A stretch of DNA of 64,000 nt from Streptomyces sp. S3(2020) (GTDB taxonomy: Bacteria; Actinomycetota; Actinomycetes; Streptomycetales; Streptomycetaceae): contig NZ_JABERD010000021.1 of the NCBI RefSeq assembly GCF_013044505.1, positions 1 through 64,000 of the forward strand, written 5' to 3'. A program made the translations under genes and the position numbers. The notes under the pieces are model-generated. The model saw nothing but the letters and a program-made list of their open reading frames with translations, was not told the DNA's origin and did no database searches. How positions within the stretch are numbered: position 1 is the stretch's first letter; each line of letters starts with the position of its first letter. Below, one piece after another: positions 60,114 through 64,000 of this stretch.

Positions 60114-60271
60114 TGGCCCTCCGCAGACCGGTCCCGCACGGCCAGTGCCGCCAGCGCTGGCACCACGCCTACGACCCGTCGATTCACCGCAAGCTCAAGC
60201 CGCGCGAGGACTGCGGGCCGTGCGTCGACCACATGCGCAACGGCCACCCGCCCGACCAGATCCAGAACTAG
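60113..60271 (+). CDS. Small basic protein with a CxxC pair
   Basis: A 52-residue, Arg/His-rich peptide (QCRQRWHHAYDPSIHRKLKPREDCGPCVDHM). Its DCGPC motif with nearby His could bind metal. The ATG shares one base with the previous stop (TGATG), which supports coupling. Confidence 0.5.
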   Translation: MALRRPVPHGQCRQRWHHAYDPSIHRKLKPREDCGPCVDHMRNGHPPDQIQN

Positions 60272-60288
60272 CCCGAGAAGAGGACCCC

Positions 60289-60513
60289 GTGAACCGTCAG
60301 CAGCGCCTCACCATGGCCGATGCCGCCGTGACCCGCGCCGCCAGCCTCGCCCGCGCCGCCGAGAAGTACGCCGACGGCCCGGACTACCCGCACAAGGCGG
60401 CCCCGCTCGCCGCGGCCGGCGCCCTGTGGGCCGACATCGCCCGCGCGCACGCCGCGATCGCCGCCGCCACCCCCGAACCCCAGCCCACCAGCAACGACAC
60501 CCAGGAGGTCTGA
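60289..60513 (+). CDS. Small Ala-rich element protein
   Basis: A 74-residue helical protein (RQQRLTMADAAVTRAASLARAAEKYADGPDYPHKAAPLAAAGALWADIARAHAAIAAATPE). The GTG is preceded by GAAGAGGA. Function unknown. Confidence 0.55.
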   Translation: MNRQQRLTMADAAVTRAASLARAAEKYADGPDYPHKAAPLAAAGALWADIARAHAAIAAATPEPQPTSNDTQEV

Positions 60514-60516
60514 CCC

Positions 60517-60708
60517 ATGGCCAAGAACGACGACATCAAGTTCTCCGACTTCACGACGGGCGAGAAGATCCACATGATCACCGTGGTCGCCCGCATGGCC
60601 AAGCGCTCCCTCGCCGACGACGGCAGCGGCAGGGTCCTCGAAGACCTCAAGCAGAAGGCCGCCCGCATCGAGGCCCGCGCCCTCCGCCGCAAGCAGAGCG
60701 GCCAGTAG
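60517..60708 (+). CDS. DUF6257-like small protein
   Basis: A 63-residue protein (MAKNDDIKFSDFTTGEKIHMITVVARMAKRSL..) resembling DUF6257 proteins of Streptomyces elements. AGGAGG lies 7 bases before the ATG. Function unknown. Confidence 0.6.
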   Translation: MAKNDDIKFSDFTTGEKIHMITVVARMAKRSLADDGSGRVLEDLKQKAARIEARALRRKQSGQ

Positions 60709-60714
60709 CAACGC

Positions 60715-60758
60715 CACGGGGCGCCCGTACCCGGCCAGGTACACCCGGGCGCCCCGTG
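60715..60758 (+). terminator. Hairpin between the small genes and traB
   Basis: CACGGGGCGCCCG and CGGGCGCCCCGTG form a perfect 13-bp stem with an 18-base loop, in the gap before the translocase gene. The loop carries a GTACCCG. It could partly terminate the upstream operon and lower traB expression. Confidence 0.6.
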
Positions 60759-60794
60759 TCCCGAACGCCCCTGAGGACGACCGGAGATCACAGC

Positions 60795-62915
60795 ATGACG
60801 GACACCACCGCACCCGCCCACATCGACCCGACGGGTACACCCGTACCCGATGTACCCGAGCCGTCAGATACGGCAGGTACCCCCGTACCCGCGACCGAGG
60901 CAGAGCCCCGCCGCCGCCTCCGTATGGAGGGCCTGCGCCGTGCCGTCGTCGAGGCCCGCGAGCACGAGACGTACCAGCTCCTGGTACGCCATGGCGCCTA
61001 CGCGTGGGGCGGTACCCGGGTCCTGTCCCGCCGCGCGTGGGAGGCCCGCACCACGTCCATGCATCAGCGCATGATCCGTATCGCCGAGGCGTCCGGCAAC
61101 GAGGAACTCGTACGGCAGTGGGAACAGCGCGCGTACGCCTACCGCTTCGCCAGGCACAAGCGTCGGATGGACCTGCTTCAGCTGGTCCTCAGCCTGCCCA
61201 AGGCGATCGCCTCCGCCCTCGCCGGGGCGGCCGGCGTCCTCCTTGCCCTGGGCGTCCTGCTCGCCTGGTACCGGCACGACCTGAGCGACGTCCTCACCCC
61301 GCTGAACGCGGTCGTCGAGTTCGTCGGCTGGATCGCGTTCCTCGCCTCGGTCATCTTCGAGCCGCTGCTGTACTCGCTGCCGCTGCTGCTCCTGATGGGC
61401 GCGTGGTCGGTCGGCCGCAACCAGCGCACCGCCCCCGCCTGGGCGCTACCCCTGGACGGCGACGAGCGGGACGTCGTGCCCGACGAGAACGCCATCATGC
61501 GCGCGTTGGGCAAGCTCGGCATCGCCCCGCTCAACGCGGCTCTCAAGGAGGGATGGAAGCCGCGTTGGGTGCAGCCGTCGACCCGGTCGGGCAACGGCTG
61601 GCACGCGCAGTTGCAGCTTCCGGAGGGCGTGCCCGTCGAGATGATCGCCGACAAGAAGCAGATCCTGGCGCACAACCTGATGCGCAAGCCCATCGAGGTG
61701 TGGCCGACCGAGCCGCGCGACCAGGCCGGCGTGCTGGACCTGTGGGTTGCCGACACCGGTGTCCTCACCAAGCCGGTCCCGTCCTGGCCGCTCCTCACGG
61801 AGGGCACGACCGACTTCTTCAAGGGCGTACCCGTCGCACTCAACGCCCGCGGCGAGCAGGTCATCGGCCGGCTGATGGCAGCCAACTATCTGATCGCCGG
61901 GATCATGGGCAGCGGTAAGTCGTCGCTGGTCGTCGCCCTACTGCTCGGCGCGATGCTCGATCCGCTGGTCGAGATCGACGTGCATGTCCTGGCGTACAAC
62001 AGCGACTACGACCCGATGCGGCCCCGCCTGCGGAGCCTGGTCAAGGGCGACGACGACGAGCACGTGGTTGCGGCCATGGACACGCTGCGCGCCCTGGCCG
62101 GTGAGGTGTCCCGACGCGGGCAGGAGCTCGAACGCATCGGCACGGACACCAAGGTCACCCGAGAGATGGCGGAACGCGACCCGTCCATGCGGCCGCGGAT
62201 CGTCGTGTTCGACGAGGTCCACGAGTTGTTCGGGCACAAGGAGCACGGCAAGGAGGCCAAGGAACTGGCGCTGAAGGTCACCAAGAAGGCCAGGAAGACG
62301 GCCATCATGCTGCTGTGGATCACCCCGGATGCGGATGCGGCGAGCCTGCCGCGCGGGATCTCCAAGACCGTGTCCCACCGGGTCGCGTTCGCTATCAACG
62401 ACCACCAGGGCAACGACGCGATCCTCGGCACCGGCATGCACAAGAACGGATACTCGGCGACCACCCTCGTCGCAGGTGAAGACGTCGGCACCGCCATGGC
62501 CGCGGGCTTCGGGAAGACCCCCGGCCTGATCCGCTCCTACTACGTGCGGAAAGAGGCAGGCATCGACGAGATCTCGCCGGTCGTCGAGCGCGCCATGGTC
62601 CTGTACGAGGGCGGGCCGGCCGACGCCCCCGCGTTCGCCCCGGTCGACCACCTCGCGGACATCGCGGCCGTCCTCGGGTACGAGACGAAGATGCGGACAC
62701 AGGACGTCCTGCACGGTCTCCAGGACCTCAACCCGGGCGAGTACGGCACCTGGTCGTTCCGGAACCTCAAGGCCGTCCTGGACGACGCCGGGCACGGCGA
62801 GTACAAGACCGGCGGCGGCAAGATGCACGTCAGTCTCGACCGGATCCTCGACGCGATCGCGGCCCGCGACGACGAGCCCGAGGACGAAGACGACGAGGGA
62901 GGCGACGAGGACTGA
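60795..62915 (+). CDS. FtsK/SpoIIIE-type DNA translocase (TraB-like)
   Basis: A 706-residue protein. An N-terminal cytosolic region, two hydrophobic segments (about 135-160 and 176-203), then the FtsK ATPase domain with Walker A GIMGSGKSS at 369-377, Walker B RIVVFDEVHEL at about 468 and a C-terminal winged-helix-like part before an acidic tail (DDEPEDEDDEGGDED). In Streptomyces elements a single such protein moves double-stranded DNA between cells by reading short repeats through its C-terminal domain. ATG 60795 is near the hairpin after the small-gene operon. Confidence 0.88.
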   Translation: MTDTTAPAHIDPTGTPVPDVPEPSDTAGTPVPATEAEPRRRLRMEGLRRAVVEAREHETYQLLVRHGAYAWGGTRVLSRRAWEARTTSMHQRMIRIAEASGNEELVRQWEQRAYAYRFARHKRRMDLLQLVLSLPKAIASALAGAAGVLLALGVLLAWYRHDLSDVLTPLNAVVEFVGWIAFLASVIFEPLLYSLPLLLLMGAWSVGRNQRTAPAWALPLDGDERDVVPDENAIMRALGKLGIAPLNAALKEGWKPRWVQPSTRSGNGWHAQLQLPEGVPVEMIADKKQILAHNLMRKPIEVWPTEPRDQAGVLDLWVADTGVLTKPVPSWPLLTEGTTDFFKGVPVALNARGEQVIGRLMAANYLIAGIMGSGKSSLVVALLLGAMLDPLVEIDVHVLAYNSDYDPMRPRLRSLVKGDDDEHVVAAMDTLRALAGEVSRRGQELERIGTDTKVTREMAERDPSMRPRIVVFDEVHELFGHKEHGKEAKELALKVTKKARKTAIMLLWITPDADAASLPRGISKTVSHRVAFAINDHQGNDAILGTGMHKNGYSATTLVAGEDVGTAMAAGFGKTPGLIRSYYVRKEAGIDEISPVVERAMVLYEGGPADAPAFAPVDHLADIAAVLGYETKMRTQDVLHGLQDLNPGEYGTWSFRNLKAVLDDAGHGEYKTGGGKMHVSLDRILDAIAARDDEPEDEDDEGGDED

Positions 62916-63222
62916 GGGAGTTCTCCCTCACCGCCTCCCCACCTGCCTCCCTGTACATGACCTGCACAAATGGCCAGTCAGGGAGGCAAGGGAGGCAGGT
63001 TGCGGGGTCCCTCCAGGACCCCGCAAACGGGGGTTCAGCCTCCCCTGCCGCGCCTCCCTCCCTGCACACTGACGGCCCTCGCCTCGCTCGTCGGGGACGG
63101 GGCGTCTTCATTGCGCGCAATCGGACCGGCCATGTGGGCACACGCAATCCGCTGCAATCTCCGGGCCGCCTCGCGCCATCCTGCGCATCCTTGTACTCCA
63201 ACCCCGCACACCGGAGGGCGAC
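62916..63222. other. 307-bp intergenic region after traB
   Basis: Pyrimidine-rich, with many CCTCCC/GGGAGG blocks. CCTGCCTCCC (62942) pairs with GGGAGGCAGG (62990). A hairpin follows at 63000-63026. Further on, GCGCGCAATC and GCGCATCC occur before the DUF6879 gene (ribosome site GGAGGG). No open frame with support. Could be a transfer or replication site, but nothing proves it. Confidence 0.45.
63000..63026 (+). terminator. Terminator hairpin after traB
   Basis: TTGCGGGGTCC and GGACCCCGCAA form a perfect 11-bp stem with a CTCCA loop, 85 bp after the traB stop. No T tract. Confidence 0.65.
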
Positions 63223-63963
63223 ATGACGCTCAGGTTCCTCGGCACGACCAGCGACGGAGGAGACTGCCCCACTCTCTACGAGGTGGAGGAGACCGGCGAG
63301 ATCCTCGTCCAGGGCGAGCGGGAGACGGACCCGCAGCACCTCGTGCAGCTGCGAGACGTGAAGGAGACGGAGACGTTCGTCCGCGTCCCGCGCGAGCTCC
63401 TCACCCGCTTCGCACCCCGAACCGCCAAGCCCGAACTGACCCCGTTCCGCGAAGTCGCCCACGTCTTCACCGACTTCAAGCACACCGCATGGCGGCTCGA
63501 GACCCGCCGCGGCTACGCCACCGACCGCGCCAGCGAAGTCTGGGCACGGTGGCAGGCCGGTGAGGATGTCACCCGCGACGAGCCGAACGCGTGGCGCCGC
63601 AACATCACCGAACAGACCGCACAGGGCAAGCAGTTCGGTCGAGTCCGCATCGTCGACGAGCCCATGACCGAAGGCCAGCTGTTCCTCCTCACCCGCGCCC
63701 CCGGCAACGTCGCCGCCGGCGAAGTCATGCGGTACCTGCTGCGCTCCGACGCCGAACGGCTCGGCCTGCCGGACTTCGACTTCTGGCTCATCGACTCCCG
63801 TACCCTGCTCCGCTTCGCCTTCGACGCCGACGACACCACCCTCGGCGTCTACATCAGCGAAGATCCAGCCGACGTCCTGGCCGCGTGCCAGGCCCGGGAT
63901 GCCGCCCTTCATCACGCCGTCTCTGCTGCCGAGTTCGCCGAGCGGGTACGTTCCACCGTGTGA
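63223..63963 (+). CDS. Fused small domain plus DUF6879 protein
   Basis: A 246-residue protein. Residues 1-65 (MTLRFLGTTSDGGDCPTLYEVEETGEILVQG.., TFVRVPRELL) look like a small protein usually encoded alone upstream of DUF6879. Residues about 75-246 are DUF6879 (FREVAHVFTDFKHTAWRLETRRGYATDRASEVWARWQAGE.., DFDFWLIDSRTLLRFAFD). In Streptomyces, DUF6879 genes usually sit beside an XRE/DUF5753 regulator, as here. Function unknown. GGAGGG precedes the ATG. Confidence 0.75.
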   Translation: MTLRFLGTTSDGGDCPTLYEVEETGEILVQGERETDPQHLVQLRDVKETETFVRVPRELLTRFAPRTAKPELTPFREVAHVFTDFKHTAWRLETRRGYATDRASEVWARWQAGEDVTRDEPNAWRRNITEQTAQGKQFGRVRIVDEPMTEGQLFLLTRAPGNVAAGEVMRYLLRSDAERLGLPDFDFWLIDSRTLLRFAFDADDTTLGVYISEDPADVLAACQARDAALHHAVSAAEFAERVRSTV

Positions 63964-64000
63964 GCACCGATTACCAATCCGGGCGCGTCTCCCTCGGTGC
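63960..64000 (+). CDS. XRE-family regulator, N-terminal fragment (gene runs past window)
   Basis: A GTG at 63960 overlaps the DUF6879 stop and begins VSTDYQSGRVSLG. That is the usual opening (MSTDYQ..R..LG.RLRELR) of XRE/DUF5753 regulators found next to DUF6879 genes. Only 13 residues are visible. Confidence 0.5.
   Translation, partial: MSTDYQSGRVSLG

Larger units (their letters stand above)
59201..61833 (+). repeat. Dispersed, one-strand cluster of GTACCCG
   Basis: The heptamer starts at 59201, 59222, 59233, 59255, 59354, 59387, 59393, 59476, 60727, 60843, 60852, 60885, 61012 and 61827, all on the plus strand. The complement CGGGTAC occurs once in this span (60832). Copies lie in three codon phases and one is intergenic, so the protein sequence alone does not explain them. 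See findings. Confidence 0.75.
56043..64000. mobile_element. Integrative conjugative element (AICE-like), left part; continues past the window
   Basis: Between purB and the window end lie an HTH gene, a divergent operator-controlled operon of small coupled genes, Spd-like membrane proteins and an FtsK/TraB-type translocase. This is the transfer module of Streptomyces elements such as pSAM2. Replication, excision and integrase genes and the right att site are not in the window. The left end is only bracketed (55910-56043), and no tRNA or direct repeat was found there. Confidence 0.7.

Overview
The window is high-GC actinobacterial DNA and almost certainly comes from a Streptomyces chromosome. 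The reasons are frequent GTG starts, ATGA/GTGA start-stop overlaps, families typical of the genus (ECF41 sigma factor, SWIM/DUF6493 pair, Imm21, DUF6210, DUF6907) and a pSAM2-like transfer region at the right end. No rRNA, tRNA or CRISPR array was seen. Coordinates and starts were read by eye. Functions are family-level unless stated.

Left part (1-10.5 kb): metal homeostasis (the end of one cation-efflux gene, a second convergent one, and an ArsR-type regulator); a 4-hydroxybenzoate hydroxylase; a formylglycine-generating enzyme; a CoA-binding protein; a YitT-type membrane protein with a divergent AsnC regulator; then an aromatic meta-cleavage locus. That locus has a TetR repressor and a wrecked hydratase gene facing a hydroxylase / ring-fission hydrolase / extradiol dioxygenase operon. 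A 32-bp palindromic operator overlaps a recognisable promoter between them.

10.5-25 kb: a cobalamin riboswitch precedes a three-gene ABC importer of the BtuFCD type. Next come a CysRS-like protein of unknown role, SixA, DUF6210, an APC permease and a YigZ-family protein. A LysR-controlled run (diaminopropionate ammonia-lyase, N-carbamoyl amino acid hydrolase-like enzyme, M20 deacetylase) suggests amino-acid or ureide catabolism. A decayed CocE-type hydrolase abuts a truncated small protein gene.

25-56 kb: SbcCD nuclease; two Lrp/AsnC regulators divergent from a rhodanese and a trans-sulfuration enzyme; Imm21; SDR; DUF885 peptidase; ACT-GNAT protein; a SWIM/DUF6493 gene pair; PhoD phosphatase; MocR regulator with EamA exporter; alpha/beta hydrolase; ECF41 sigma factor; a GntR/UTRA regulator with a dre-like operator on its own promoter; ROK protein; NarL-type two-component system with an ABC transporter; Mug glycosylase; and purB.

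56-64 kb: an integrative conjugative element (AICE type), cut by the window edge. A small HTH gene faces a chain of translationally coupled small genes, membrane Spd-like proteins and an FtsK/TraB translocase. A TTGACG-18-TATTGT promoter has a perfect inverted repeat filling its spacer. A strongly strand-biased cluster of the heptamer GTACCCG runs through the spd-traB segment in three reading frames and is the most interesting unexplained signal. The window ends with a DUF6879 fusion protein and the start of an XRE-type regulator gene.
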